NCBI RefSeq assembly: GCF_016902535.1
Contig: NZ_JACSNY010000003.1
Location: 124,001 to 188,000 of the forward strand
Source: Anaerotignum lactatifermentans
GTDB taxonomy: Bacteria > Bacillota > Clostridia > Lachnospirales > Anaerotignaceae
Length of the DNA: 64,000 nt
Direction: 5' to 3'
Below, piece by piece: positions 8,120 to 17,487 of the stretch. The translations under genes and the position numbers were made by a program. Each line of letters opens with the position of its first letter. Positions within the stretch are counted from its first letter, which is position 1. Under the pieces are notes generated by a model that saw only the letters and a program-made list of their open reading frames with translations, was not told the origin of the DNA and did no database searches.

Positions 8120-9511
8120 TTAGGAGATGGACATACCCAGGAACATACCTGCAATGATGATGATTGCAATCGCGATAGGTGCTACGATTCTCAGCAGGAA
8201 TGCCCATACAGGAGCCAGCGCGAATTTGTATTTGCCATCAGATGTAGCTTCTTTGATTGCGTTTTCTGTACCCCAGATCCAACCTGCAAAGATGGTGGTT
8301 GTCAGTGCGCCCAGAGGCAGCAGCAGACGGTCTGTCAGGTATTCCATAAAGTCACCAAAGATAGGATAAGAGATACCTTCACGGCTGATCCAGATACCTT
8401 TCAGGTTCATATGTGCCTGAGACAGTGTATAGAAAATACCGATGATGAACAGAACGATGCTGACAACAACAACAGTTTTCTTACGTTCCATACCTTTTTC
8501 TTCTACCAAGAAGGCTACAGTACCTTCCAGAATGGAGGTAGAAGAGGTTACTGCCGCGAAGAACAGCAGGAAGTAGAACAGACAACCAAAGATTGTACCG
8601 CCGGGGATAGACATGAATACGCCTGCCAGAGTAGCGAATGCGAAGCCGCCGCCCATACCGGGGTCAATACCTGTTGCGAATACAGCGGGGATGATCATGA
8701 AACCTGCCAGCAGAGCTACGCAAGTATCCAGGAAACATACGATACCTGTATTGGAAACAAGGTTTTCATCTTTGCTCAGGTAAGAAGCGTATGTAATCAT
8801 AACGCCCATACCAAGGGACAGTGAGAAGAACGCCTGCCCCAGCGCAACCAAGAACGCATTTGCGTTGATTGTGGAAGCGTCAAAATGCAGCATATAAGCC
8901 AAGCCTGCGTCTGCGCCGGGCAGTGTGCAGGAACGAATTGTCAAACCAATCAGTACGATGAACAGCAGAGGCATGAGGATTTTACTCATTTTTTCAATAC
9001 CTTCTGCAACACCACGGCTGATGATAAATGCTGTCAGGAAAATGAAAATCAGAGGATAAATGATAGCACCCTGAACAGGGAAACGATCAGCACCCAACAG
9101 ATTATTTAAGAAGTAAGCCATAGGGTCAGCGTAAATGGTGGAAACTTCTGTAATATAACCAACAATGTACTTGATGGTCCAGCCACCAACCTGGCAGTAA
9201 TAACAAAGGATGATAAAACCGGTTAATACGCCAAGACCGCCGATCCAAGAGTATTTGGCATTCAGTTCGCGAATAGCGCCGATAGCGTTTTTCTGTGTTT
9301 TACGACCGATAACAAATTCACCTAACATTACAGTAGTACCGATGAAAACAACCATCAGAATGTAGATGATGAGGAAAGCGCCGCCGCCGCAGTTATACGC
9401 TTTGCCGGGGAATTTCCAGATATTACCCAGACCTACTGCGGAACCTGCTGCCGAAAGAATAAAGCCTATCTTGGAACCAAATTGGCCACGATTTTCTACT
9501 GTTGTTGACAT
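8120..9511 (-). CDS. Sodium-dependent transporter, NSS (SNF) family, copy 2
   Basis: A 463-residue paralogue of the transporter at 6225, with the same motifs (SAVGLGNIWKFP near residue 20, SLGMGVMITYASYLS near 232) and the same C-terminus ending FAGMFLGMSIS-like (IAGMFLGMSIS). I place the start at ATG 9511 behind AAAAGGAGGAATACT, matching the starts of the two sister copies; the frame opens further upstream to 9574 but without a ribosome binding site. Its codons are more A/T-ending than copies 1 and 3. Function: sodium-coupled uptake, probably of an amino acid; the substrate is not predictable. Confidence 0.93.
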   Translation of the reverse strand: MSTTVENRGQFGSKIGFILSAAGSAVGLGNIWKFPGKAYNCGGGAFLIIYILMVVFIGTTVMLGEFVIGRKTQKNAIGAIRELNAKYSWIGGLGVLTGFIILCYYCQVGGWTIKYIVGYITEVSTIYADPMAYFLNNLLGADRFPVQGAIIYPLIFIFLTAFIISRGVAEGIEKMSKILMPLLFIVLIGLTIRSCTLPGADAGLAYMLHFDASTINANAFLVALGQAFFSLSLGMGVMITYASYLSKDENLVSNTGIVCFLDTCVALLAGFMIIPAVFATGIDPGMGGGFAFATLAGVFMSIPGGTIFGCLFYFLLFFAAVTSSTSILEGTVAFLVEEKGMERKKTVVVVSIVLFIIGIFYTLSQAHMNLKGIWISREGISYPIFGDFMEYLTDRLLLPLGALTTTIFAGWIWGTENAIKEATSDGKYKFALAPVWAFLLRIVAPIAIAIIIIAGMFLGMSIS

Positions 9512-9796
9512 AGTATTCCTCCTTTTAAAAAGATACCCACTTTTTGTTACGTCGGAAAGTTGGAGCGGGCACATTGCTTTCCGACGGAGATCAAAGTTTC
9601 GACGAAGTTTACCAGAATAAGCAAAAGTAAAATAACAGGTTTTTCTTGATATGATGATTTCGCTTTTGTAAGATCACGCTTTTCCTATCCTCCTTTTTTT
9701 GAAATGTCTGATAAGAGTCGAATCTTTAATTGAAAAATGGTTACTGAGATGAGAAATTTTCGTTTCCCTACCAATACTTTATAAAATTTTTATAAA

Positions 9797-9853
9797 GAAA
9801 TCCATAAAGATTTTGTTAAGAAGTGGTCAAAATGTAAATAAATGGTGAAAAAT
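9797..9853 (-). promoter_or_regulatory. Conserved upstream block of NSS copy 2
   Basis: Matches 7869-7928: AAATCCATAAA, GTTAAGAAGTGG, AAAATGTAAATAAATGG in the same order and spacing. The adjoining 9854-10030 is extremely A-rich with no gene, and 9512-9796 holds only AT-rich leader sequence plus a second TCCTCCTTTTTT stretch at about 9689-9700. Confidence 0.5.
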
Positions 9854-10030
9854 CAACGGTTTCATTGTCAAAATTTTTTTTGAGACTGGAATAAAAATGG
9901 AAAAATATGGAAGAAAGAGCCATAAGAAATAAGAAAAAAATTAAAAAAACGGAAAAATTGTACAAAATGCAGTACAAAAAAAGAAAGTATGATTGTACGA
10001 AAATATTTACTTAGAGGAAAAAACTAAACA

Positions 10031-10062
10031 CAAAAAGAAAAGATCCCGTGCGGGATCTTTTC
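10031..10062 (-). terminator. Intrinsic terminator of NSS transporter 3
   Basis: AAAAGATCCCG (10038-10048) pairs with CGGGATCTTTT (10051-10061) around a tight loop. On the minus strand the stem is followed by TTTTCTTTTTG. Confidence 0.85.
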
Positions 10063-10080
10063 AGAGATGGTTTACTGTTA

Positions 10081-11472
10081 TTAAGAGATGGACATACCCA
10101 GGAACATACCTGCGAAGATGATGATGATAATGGCGATAGGAGCCACAATCTTCAGCAGGAAAGCCCAAAGAGGAGCCAGCGCGAATTTGTATTTGCCGTC
10201 GGTAGTTGCTTCTTTGATGGCATTGTCTGTACCCCAGATCCAGCCTGCGAATACAGTGGTTGCCAGAGCGCCCAGAGGCAGCAGCAGACGGTCGGTCAGG
10301 TATTCCATAAAGTCGCCGAAGATGGGGTAGGTGATACCTTCGCGGCTGATCCAGATACCTTTGATGCTCATGTGTGCCTGAGACAGTGTGTAGATTACAC
10401 CGATGATGAACAGTACGATGCTGACCATAACAACGGTTTTCTTACGTTCCATACCTTTTTCTTCTACCAGGAAGGCTACCGTACCTTCCAGAATGGAGGT
10501 AGAGGAGGTTACTGCCGCGAAGAACAGCAGGAAGTAGAACAGAATACCAAAGATAGTACCGCCGGGGATAGACATAAATACGCCGGCCAGTGTTGCGAAT
10601 GCGAAGCCGCCGCCTATACCAGGGTCGATGCCGGTTGCGAAAACGGCGGGGATAATCATGAAGCCTGCGAACAGAGCTACACAGGTATCCAGGAAACAGA
10701 TAATACCGGTATTGGTAATCAGGTTATCGTCTTTGCTCAGATAAGAAGCGTATGTAATCATAACGCCCATACCAAGGGACAGAGAGAAGAACGCCTGTCC
10801 CAGCGCTACCAGGAACGCGTTTGCGTCGATGGTGGAAGGATCAAAGTGCAGCATGTATTTTACGCCTGCGTCTGCGCCGGGCAGTGTGCAGGAGCGGATC
10901 ATCAGACCGATCAGCAAGATAAACAGCAGAGGCATGAGGATCTTACTCATTTTTTCAATACCTTCCGCAACACCACGGCTGATGATGAATGCTGTCAGGA
11001 ACAGGAAGATCAGAGGAAAGATGATCGCGCCCTGTACGGGGAAGCGGTCAGCGCCCAGCAGGTTATTCAGGAAGTAGCTCATAGGATCTGCGTAGATCGT
11101 AGAGGATTCCGTAATATAACCGATGATGTATTTGATGGTCCAGCCACCAACCTGACAGTAGTAACAAAGAATAATAAAGCCGGTCAGGACACCCAGACCG
11201 CCGACCCAGGCGAACTTGGAGTTCAGTTCACGGATGGCGCCGATGGCGTTCTTCTGCGTTTTACGGCCCAGAACGAATTCGCCCAGCATTACGGTAGTAC
11301 CGATGAAAATAACCATCAGGATGTAGATTACCAGGAAGGCACCGCCGCCGCAGCTGTATGCTTTGCCGGGGAATTTCCAGATATTGCCCAAGCCAACAGC
11401 GGAGCCGGCTGCGGAAAGGATAAAGCCTAGTTTGGAACCAAATTGTCCACGGTTTTCAGTCGAAGCAGTCAT
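10081..11472 (-). CDS. Sodium-dependent transporter, NSS (SNF) family, copy 3
   Basis: The third 463-residue paralogue of the NSS cluster, beginning MTASTENRGQFGSKLGF. Family motifs SAVGLGNIWKFP (about 20-31) and SLGMGVMITYASYLS (about 232-246) are intact, and the membrane topology matches its sisters. ATG 11472 follows AAGGAGGAAATACT. A 92-base tract (10577-10668) is identical to 6721-6812 of copy 1 while flanking sequence differs, pointing to recombination between copies. Sodium-coupled amino-acid uptake is the family role; the actual substrate cannot be read. Confidence 0.93.
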   Translation of the reverse strand: MTASTENRGQFGSKLGFILSAAGSAVGLGNIWKFPGKAYSCGGGAFLVIYILMVIFIGTTVMLGEFVLGRKTQKNAIGAIRELNSKFAWVGGLGVLTGFIILCYYCQVGGWTIKYIIGYITESSTIYADPMSYFLNNLLGADRFPVQGAIIFPLIFLFLTAFIISRGVAEGIEKMSKILMPLLFILLIGLMIRSCTLPGADAGVKYMLHFDPSTIDANAFLVALGQAFFSLSLGMGVMITYASYLSKDDNLITNTGIICFLDTCVALFAGFMIIPAVFATGIDPGIGGGFAFATLAGVFMSIPGGTIFGILFYFLLFFAAVTSSTSILEGTVAFLVEEKGMERKKTVVMVSIVLFIIGVIYTLSQAHMSIKGIWISREGITYPIFGDFMEYLTDRLLLPLGALATTVFAGWIWGTDNAIKEATTDGKYKFALAPLWAFLLKIVAPIAIIIIIFAGMFLGMSIS

Positions 11473-11772
11473 AGTATTTCCTCCTTGTACTAGATTTTAT
11501 AAAAGTATGAGTTCGTTGTTTTGTTCCGCGGTCCCTTTTGACACGAGCTGGACTGATGCGGAACTGGCTGTGCCGGGAACGATCCTCCTTTCTTATGTTT
11601 ATTGATACGAAACTGTTTCTTCATTCACAGGAAACAGTTTCCACACACCTGTATTTTAACGTATTTATATCATAATTTCAATAGAAAATTGAAAAAATAA
11701 AATATTTTTTTGTATCAAATGCATATATAGAGCGTGAAAATGCTGACAAATCAAGAAAAGTTGATAGATTGG

Positions 11773-11800
11773 AGAAGTGTGAAACAATGTAAATTTGTAA
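11773..11800 (-). promoter_or_regulatory. Partial match to the conserved NSS upstream block
   Basis: AGAAGTGTGAAACAATGTAAAT resembles the AGAAGTGG..AAAATGTAAAT core seen at about 9816-9840. It lies about 300 bases upstream of NSS copy 3. The match is weak on its own. The rest of 11473-12000 is AT-rich and shows no gene. Confidence 0.25.
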
Positions 11801-12000
11801 GCGAAATAACAAATATTTACAAAAAATTTATGGAATAAATGGAAATATAAGGAATATTATGGCATAAAATTCAATCGGGAATTGGAAAAAACTGGAATAT
11901 GTCAGACAAAAGAAGGAGAAAACAATGTTTTTTTACTAAAAAGAAAAAAGTTTTCGAGACGGGAAAAACGGCGGAAGGAAGAAAAAGAGGAGAAAAGGCA

Positions 12001-12040
12001 AAAAAACAGGCAGGAAACGGGATTATCCGCTTCCTGCCTG
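12001..12040 (-). terminator. Intrinsic terminator of the LTA synthase-like gene
   Basis: CAGGCAGGAA (12007-12016) pairs with TTCCTGCCTG (12031-12040), extended by a CG/CG pair. The A6 at 12001-12006 gives a U tract on the minus strand, right after the stop codon at 12046. Confidence 0.85.
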
Positions 12041-12045
12041 CGGGG

Positions 12046-13953
12046 TTATTCTTTTGCGGAAGTGGGCAGGCTCTGGTCAAAGAGCTTGTAGTACTGCCAT
12101 CCAATGAGAAGTTCCAGCTTTTCCTGCTGTTCGGCGGAAAGCTCCGTCATGTAATTTCCGTTGGCATCAATGCTGTACATATCGGAAAGGACAGGCAGTT
12201 CCCGGCGCAGTTCATTGGTAAAGGAGAACAGGGGAGAAAGATCTTTCGCCCCAATGAGTTCCGCCGTCAGACCGCCCAGATAACTGGCGCTGATGAGGCC
12301 GTTTTCCGGCAGCGCGGCCGCCGCTGCATTTTCAGAGAAGCCGCAGAGTTCCTCGGCGCTGTCGTTGGCCCAGATCACGAAGGGAGTCTCATAGACAGCG
12401 GTCTGTTCTTCCGGAGATCCATTGGTATCCATGGGATAATCCAGCAGGTCAAAAAAGGCGGTGCCGTTGGAGAATCCGGGCAGATGGTCTCCAAAGTAGA
12501 CCAGAACGACAGGTTCGTCCGAGGCCTGCGCGTAGTCCACCAGCCGGCCGATTTGCTCATCGGCATCAGCCATGCCGTAGAAATACTGGGTCAGCAGATC
12601 CGTTTCCGTATCGCTCAGTTCCACATCCGTGGAGAAATTGGGCTCCAGCGTACCGTATTTTCCTTCATAAGGTCCATGGTTCTGGATGGTTACCGTAAAG
12701 GAGAACAAAGGCGCGTCGCTTTCCGCCAGATGTTCTTCGAAGGTATCCAGAATCATGTCCATGGTGGCTTCTTCGTTGACATATCCGCCCAGACCCTGGG
12801 TAGCCAGATCAAAGGCGTTTTCCAGGAAGAGACACTCATCAAAGCCCATATCCGGGTATACGTTCTGGCGGTTGTAGAACCAGGCGTAGCCGGGGTGGAT
12901 GGAAAGGGTATCGTAGCCTGCCTGTGCCAGACGGTAGGGCAGAGCGTCGATCTCGTGGCGGATAAAGTTGTAGGAGGGCAGGGCCGTATCCAGGAATCGG
13001 GTGGACAGGCCGGTCAGGGCGTCATACTCCGTATTGGAGGTGCCGCCGCCGAAATTGGCGACCACAATATGTCCGCTGACGGCGTTTTCCTTCTGGCACA
13101 ATGCCCGGAAATTCTCCATGGGGTCCGTATACCCCTCAAAGCTGATATGTTCGTTTTCGCTCAGGTCAGAGTAGGCCTCTCCCATAATCATGATAACATG
13201 GGGGAGTCTGGTGCTGTCTATGGCCGTGCTTTCCTCCGCTTCCAAAGCGTCATAGGCGGAAGCGCTGTATCCTTCCGGAGGCTGTATCCGGGCAATATTG
13301 GCCTGATGGAAAAAGGAATAGACCAGTCCTCTGGAATTATACTGATTTACCTGGAAATAAGGGTTGTCGATGACGGGATAGCCATCGTAGAGTCCGGTGT
13401 CGGCATAGACCGCCGTATTCAGACCGAAGCCGGCCGCCGCCAGCACACAAAGACCGATGAGCCGTGTTTTCAGGGAAGGTCTGGGGTTGGAGGAGCGCGC
13501 AAAGGCGAATACCAGCACTGCCAGCCCGCAGAGAATCCCCAGCAGAATCAGCAAAATCTGGGAGGTGGGGAAGGTTTTTAAAATCGCCATAACCTCCTGC
13601 ACCAGCGTCAGATCCGTAGGCAGAAGCGGCTCCTGCCGCATGGAAATCTTGATCTTGTCGGAAACCGCCAGCAGCACCCACACCAGATTTACCAGCAGCA
13701 CCGAAAAAAGAGCTCGTCCTGAGAGAAAGTACAGCAACAGGATCATAGCCAGCAGAGGCAGCAGGTTCCACAGGATCAGCGTGGGGCTTTGCAGCAGGTG
13801 GTAAGCCACATGCAGCCGGCTGGTGGATGAAATCAGAAAAATCAATCCCATAGCGAAAACGGCGCCCAACAGGAGGAAGGCCCATATACTCCATGGGCGG
13901 TCCCAAAAAGAACGGCGCGGCTGTTCCGTCTGTGGGGAAGTGTTTTGGTCCAT
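12046..13953 (-). CDS. LTA synthase-family phosphoglycerol transferase
   Basis: Membrane enzyme that transfers glycerol phosphate from phosphatidylglycerol onto a glycolipid or polymer outside the cell. The 635 residues show five N-terminal membrane helices (about 18-190) and an extracellular sulfatase-fold domain (about 250-560). The catalytic threonine is expected to be Thr305 in NFGGGTSNTEYDAL; metal-ligand segments include MIMGEAYSD (about 256-264) and YFGDHLPG (about 476-483). AAAGGAGG precedes ATG 13953. It is divergent from the two LCP genes, which attach polymers to the wall, so an envelope role fits. It may decorate another glycopolymer rather than make classical lipoteichoic acid. 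Confidence 0.88.
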   Translation of the reverse strand: MDQNTSPQTEQPRRSFWDRPWSIWAFLLLGAVFAMGLIFLISSTSRLHVAYHLLQSPTLILWNLLPLLAMILLLYFLSGRALFSVLLVNLVWVLLAVSDKIKISMRQEPLLPTDLTLVQEVMAILKTFPTSQILLILLGILCGLAVLVFAFARSSNPRPSLKTRLIGLCVLAAAGFGLNTAVYADTGLYDGYPVIDNPYFQVNQYNSRGLVYSFFHQANIARIQPPEGYSASAYDALEAEESTAIDSTRLPHVIMIMGEAYSDLSENEHISFEGYTDPMENFRALCQKENAVSGHIVVANFGGGTSNTEYDALTGLSTRFLDTALPSYNFIRHEIDALPYRLAQAGYDTLSIHPGYAWFYNRQNVYPDMGFDECLFLENAFDLATQGLGGYVNEEATMDMILDTFEEHLAESDAPLFSFTVTIQNHGPYEGKYGTLEPNFSTDVELSDTETDLLTQYFYGMADADEQIGRLVDYAQASDEPVVLVYFGDHLPGFSNGTAFFDLLDYPMDTNGSPEEQTAVYETPFVIWANDSAEELCGFSENAAAAALPENGLISASYLGGLTAELIGAKDLSPLFSFTNELRRELPVLSDMYSIDANGNYMTELSAEQQEKLELLIGWQYYKLFDQSLPTSAKE

Positions 13954-14001
13954 AAGCGAACCTCCTTTATGTTGATGGAAAAATGTATTTACTGATTCGG
14001 T

Positions 14002-14030
14002 ATTATAATGGAAATGCTGGGAAAAGTAAA
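14002..14030 (-). promoter_or_regulatory. Promoter of the LTA synthase-like gene
   Basis: On the minus strand TTTACT (14030-14025) and TATAAT (14007-14002) are 17 bases apart. The -10 is a consensus match; the -35 matches four of six. Confidence 0.6.
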
Positions 14031-14169
14031 GAAATCCGGGGGAAAGTTAAGAAATGAGGCGTTGTTTTTTCAGGGAGAGGAAAAAAGAAAGAAGGGCGGC
14101 CCCGGGGAGTCGGATGGCGGAAAAAAACGGCAGCCGGGAGAGAAAATGGCGGAAATTGGGCATTTTTTG

Positions 14170-14198
14170 TTGTCATAAAATAACAGATTTGCTATAAT
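14170..14198 (+). promoter_or_regulatory. Promoter of the LCP-udk operon
   Basis: TTGTCA (14170-14175), a 17-base spacer, then TATAAT (14193-14198). Transcription would start near 14205, about 50 bases before the first LCP gene. Confidence 0.75.
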
Positions 14199-14257
14199 AA
14201 ATTGATTATGCCATTTTTCGGGGAAATCAAACAAGAATAGATCTAGGAGAATTACCC

Positions 14258-15490
14258 ATGAAAGAAAACAGAACGGACCAGCGTCACAGAAGACGGGCGC
14301 AGGTGCATCCCGATTATGAGCGGGAGCGGAAATATGCGGAAAAAATGCGGCGCCGGCAGCAGGAATACAGCCGGCAGGAATGGATCGAGCAGGAACGGTA
14401 TGCCCAGCAGCACAGGCTGGGGACCCGGATGCAGCGCAATCGGATCAAGCAGATGGAAATGCGCAGAAAACGGCGCAGAGGAGAGATTCTGCTGTGTGTG
14501 GCGCTGGTGCTGATTCTGGCGGCGACTTTTGCGGCGGCAAAGATCTATACCAAACTGGATCTGTGGCAGCAGAAGGCGGAAAAGCCGGATTTTGTGGCTA
14601 CGGCGGCCCAGTCCTCGGAGGTGGAGGACGAGATTCTCAATATCGCCATTTTCGGTACGGATGGGGACGGCTTCCGGACAGATGTAAATATTGTTGCCAG
14701 CTTCCACGTAAAAACAAAGGAACTGCATTTGATCTCCGTGCCCAGAGATACCAGAGTGACCATGACAGATGAAATGATCTCCTATCTGGAGAAAAACGGA
14801 AAATATGTGCCGGACAAAACCGGCGTATATGGTCAGTGCAAGATGACAGAGGTTCATGCCTATGCCGGCGAAGGGAACAGATGCGCCTTTTCCGTGGCTA
14901 TGCTGGAGGAGATTCTGGGGATTGACATTGACTACTATGTGAAAATCAATCTGGACGCTTTTAAGGAAATCGTGGACGCGGTGGGCGGCGTAACCTTCAA
15001 TGTGGAGGAACGGCTGTATTATTCCGATCCGGCCCAGGGACTGTACATCGACCTGTATCCCGGGGAGCAGGTGCTCCACGGCGACGAGGCGGAAATGCTG
15101 GTGCGCTTCCGTTCCGGCTATGCCCAGGGGGATCTGAAACGAATTCAGGTACAGCAGGACTTTATGAAGGCCTTCATTGAGCAGGTGTGCAGCACCAAGT
15201 CCATACTGGATAATCTGGACAGTCTGATCCGGATCGGCCTGGAGAAAACAGAGACCAATATGCCTTTGTCCACGGCTTTGCAGTATGCCAAGTATGTGAC
15301 GCAGATCGATCCGGCGACGGTGACGACGGATACCATTCCCGGCGAGGGCGGTTCCTACTTCGATATGGACGAGGAAGCCACCAAAGAGTTGATTGACTAC
15401 CGGATCTATGACATTGAACCGCCGGCGGACGAAACAGAGGATGGGGCGCTGACGGAAACAACGGATATGACAGAGACGACGAACGGGTGA
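14258..15490 (+). CDS. LytR-CpsA-Psr (LCP) family glycopolymer ligase 1
   Basis: LCP enzymes move undecaprenyl-phosphate-linked glycopolymers onto peptidoglycan. The 410 residues start with a long, very basic and Gln/Glu-rich cytoplasmic segment (about 1-75), one membrane helix (about 77-97), then the LCP domain (about 125-300) with NIAIFGTDGDGFRTDVNIV, SVPRDTRVTM and GGVTFNV motifs; arginines of the pyrophosphate pocket are present (FRTD, PRDTR, LVRFRSG). AGGAGA lies 9 bases before the ATG. The extended basic N-terminus is longer than in typical LCP proteins. The neighbouring gene at 15495 is a second LCP, only 4 bases away. Confidence 0.92.
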   Translation: MKENRTDQRHRRRAQVHPDYERERKYAEKMRRRQQEYSRQEWIEQERYAQQHRLGTRMQRNRIKQMEMRRKRRRGEILLCVALVLILAATFAAAKIYTKLDLWQQKAEKPDFVATAAQSSEVEDEILNIAIFGTDGDGFRTDVNIVASFHVKTKELHLISVPRDTRVTMTDEMISYLEKNGKYVPDKTGVYGQCKMTEVHAYAGEGNRCAFSVAMLEEILGIDIDYYVKINLDAFKEIVDAVGGVTFNVEERLYYSDPAQGLYIDLYPGEQVLHGDEAEMLVRFRSGYAQGDLKRIQVQQDFMKAFIEQVCSTKSILDNLDSLIRIGLEKTETNMPLSTALQYAKYVTQIDPATVTTDTIPGEGGSYFDMDEEATKELIDYRIYDIEPPADETEDGALTETTDMTETTNG

Positions 15491-15494
15491 GGAT

Positions 15495-16841
15495 ATGAGC
15501 AGAAAAACAAGACGAAGCCATCGGGCTGATTATGATAATTACGAGGGGTATGAGGACTACCGTCCCAGAAAAAAGAAGAAACAGTTCCATCCCGTCAAGA
15601 CATTTTTCAAAATCGTGATTTCCATTGTGGCGGCTTTTCTGGTGCTGTCCGGCGGCGCGGCTTTTGCCTATTACAAGATCACCGGGGAAAGCCCCTTTGG
15701 CAGCGTGGATATTTCCAATGCTTCGGATATGAATTTCCTGGATGCGCTGTTAAAGAGAAATGTGAAAATGAATGTGGCTGTATTCGGCACGGATAAAGAC
15801 GGCGCCAGAACGGACGTTATGTTTGTGATCCATTACGACAGCGCCCAGGAAAGCATGGATCTGGTTTCTCTGCCCAGAGATACCAGAGTGTCCGTCTGTG
15901 ACGCGGTGGTGGAGAACTATCAGGAGGGTGGACATGCCTATAATCAGGTGACAAAGCTTAACGCCATCCATTCTTACAGCGCCGGGGACAAGTGCTGTGA
16001 AAACACAGTGCTGCAGATTGAGGATCTGCTGGGCATCAGCATCGACCATTATATCAAGATTGATCTGGACGCCTTCCGCAAGATCGTGGACGCAGTGGGC
16101 GGCGTAGAAGTGGATGTGCCTCAGGATATGGACTATGAGGACCCCGCGCAGGATCTGTATATCCATCTGGACGCCGGATTGCAGACATTGAACGGCGATG
16201 AGGCAGAGCAGCTGGTGCGTTACAGGAAATATCCTACCGGCGATGAAGGCCGTATTGAGGTGCAGCAGCTGTTCTTAAAGGCTTTGGCCCAGAAGGTGCT
16301 CAGCAGCGAAACCATTTTGAAAAACCTGCCGGACTATATCGACGTGCTGTATAAAGACGTGGAAACAGATATTACACTGGCGGACGCTTTGAAATATGTA
16401 AACTATATCGAAAAAATTGACCTGAACAAGATTACCATGCAAACCATTCCCGGCGCGGGCCAGTATATCGGCGGCGTTTCCTACTTTGTCCATGACGCGG
16501 CAGGGACGGCGCAGCTGGTGGATCAGATCTTCTATCAGACCAATACGGGAACAGAAGGAAGCACAGACAGCAAATCTCTGACCATTGAGGTCTGCAACGG
16601 CGGCAACGTAGCCGGCCTGGCGGGACGGTTTACAGAGACGCTGGAAGCGGACGGCTATACTTTGACGGAGCCCACCAACTATACGGGAACCCAGTCTGCC
16701 CAGACCAGAATACAGGTCAAGAGCGAAGGCATGGGAGAGGATCTGATTTCCTACTTTACGGACGCTGTCATTGAAGTGGCGCCGGAAGAGCTTTCCGCGG
16801 GGACAGATATCCGCATTGTGCTGGGGACAAAGGAATCCTAG
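15495..16841 (+). CDS. LCP family glycopolymer ligase 2 with LytR_C-type domain
   Basis: A 448-residue paralogue of the preceding protein. It has a short cytoplasmic part, a membrane helix (about 36-58), the LCP domain (about 85-275) with NVAVFGTDKDGARTDVMFV, SLPRDTRVSV, GGVEVDVPQD and LVRYRKYP, and a C-terminal domain (about 350-448) that starts SLTIEVCNGGNVAGLA and looks like the LytR_C domain found in wall-polymer ligases and regulators. ATG 15495 follows GGTGAGGAT at the end of the first LCP gene; translational coupling is probable. Two ligases together may act on different polymers, such as the product of the 21.6-29.8 kb cluster. Confidence 0.92.
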   Translation: MSRKTRRSHRADYDNYEGYEDYRPRKKKKQFHPVKTFFKIVISIVAAFLVLSGGAAFAYYKITGESPFGSVDISNASDMNFLDALLKRNVKMNVAVFGTDKDGARTDVMFVIHYDSAQESMDLVSLPRDTRVSVCDAVVENYQEGGHAYNQVTKLNAIHSYSAGDKCCENTVLQIEDLLGISIDHYIKIDLDAFRKIVDAVGGVEVDVPQDMDYEDPAQDLYIHLDAGLQTLNGDEAEQLVRYRKYPTGDEGRIEVQQLFLKALAQKVLSSETILKNLPDYIDVLYKDVETDITLADALKYVNYIEKIDLNKITMQTIPGAGQYIGGVSYFVHDAAGTAQLVDQIFYQTNTGTEGSTDSKSLTIEVCNGGNVAGLAGRFTETLEADGYTLTEPTNYTGTQSAQTRIQVKSEGMGEDLISYFTDAVIEVAPEELSAGTDIRIVLGTKES

Positions 16842-16857
16842 AAAGAGGGGAACGGAC

Positions 16858-17487
16858 ATGGATGAGATCATGATTATCGGCATCGCCGGCGGTACCGGCA
16901 GCGGCAAAACTACCTTGACCAACCGGATCAAGGAGCGTTTCGGCGAGGATGTGACGGTGGTATACCATGACAATTATTATAAACGGCACGACGAGATGAC
17001 CTATGAGGAGCGTTGTCTGCTCAATTACGACCATCCGGACGCCTTTGACACGGATCTGATGATTGAGCATATCAAAAAGCTGCGGCAGGGAGAGACGGTG
17101 CAGTGTCCTGTATATGATTTTACGGTGCATAACCGCTCTGACCGATTTACGGAGATCCGGCCCACGAAAGTCATTCTGATCGAAGGCATCCTGATTTTTG
17201 AGAATCAGGAGCTGCGGGATCTGATGGATATTAAGGTGTTCGTGGATACAGACGCGGATGTGCGCATCCTGCGGCGTATTCTGCGGGATGTAAAGGAGAG
17301 GGGCCGGAGTCTGGATTCTGTTGTCAGCCAGTATCTGAACACGGTAAAGCCTATGCATGAGCAGTTCGTAGAGCCCAGCAAGCGCTCGGCGGATATTATC
17401 GTTCTGGAAGGCGGGCAGAATGTGGTGGCGCTGGATATTCTGATCCAGAGAATCTACGCCCATGTGCATAAGGAGGAGAGAGCATGA
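16858..17487 (+). CDS. udk: Uridine kinase
   Basis: Salvage enzyme that phosphorylates uridine and cytidine to UMP and CMP. The 209-residue protein has a Walker A loop GIAGGTGSGKTT near residue 8, followed by HDNYYK and YDHPDAFD (about 55-62), all typical of bacterial Udk. ATG 16858 follows GAGGGGAACGGAC; the longer open frame upstream lies inside the LCP gene and is rejected. It is transcribed with the LCP genes (16-base gap) and overlaps the next small gene by 4 bases. Confidence 0.95.
   Translation: MDEIMIIGIAGGTGSGKTTLTNRIKERFGEDVTVVYHDNYYKRHDEMTYEERCLLNYDHPDAFDTDLMIEHIKKLRQGETVQCPVYDFTVHNRSDRFTEIRPTKVILIEGILIFENQELRDLMDIKVFVDTDADVRILRRILRDVKERGRSLDSVVSQYLNTVKPMHEQFVEPSKRSADIIVLEGGQNVVALDILIQRIYAHVHKEERA

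Noticed and set aside
14258-16841. LCP genes as transcriptional attenuators (old LytR name)
   Set aside because: No DNA-binding domain; LCP motifs and membrane anchors fit glycopolymer ligases.
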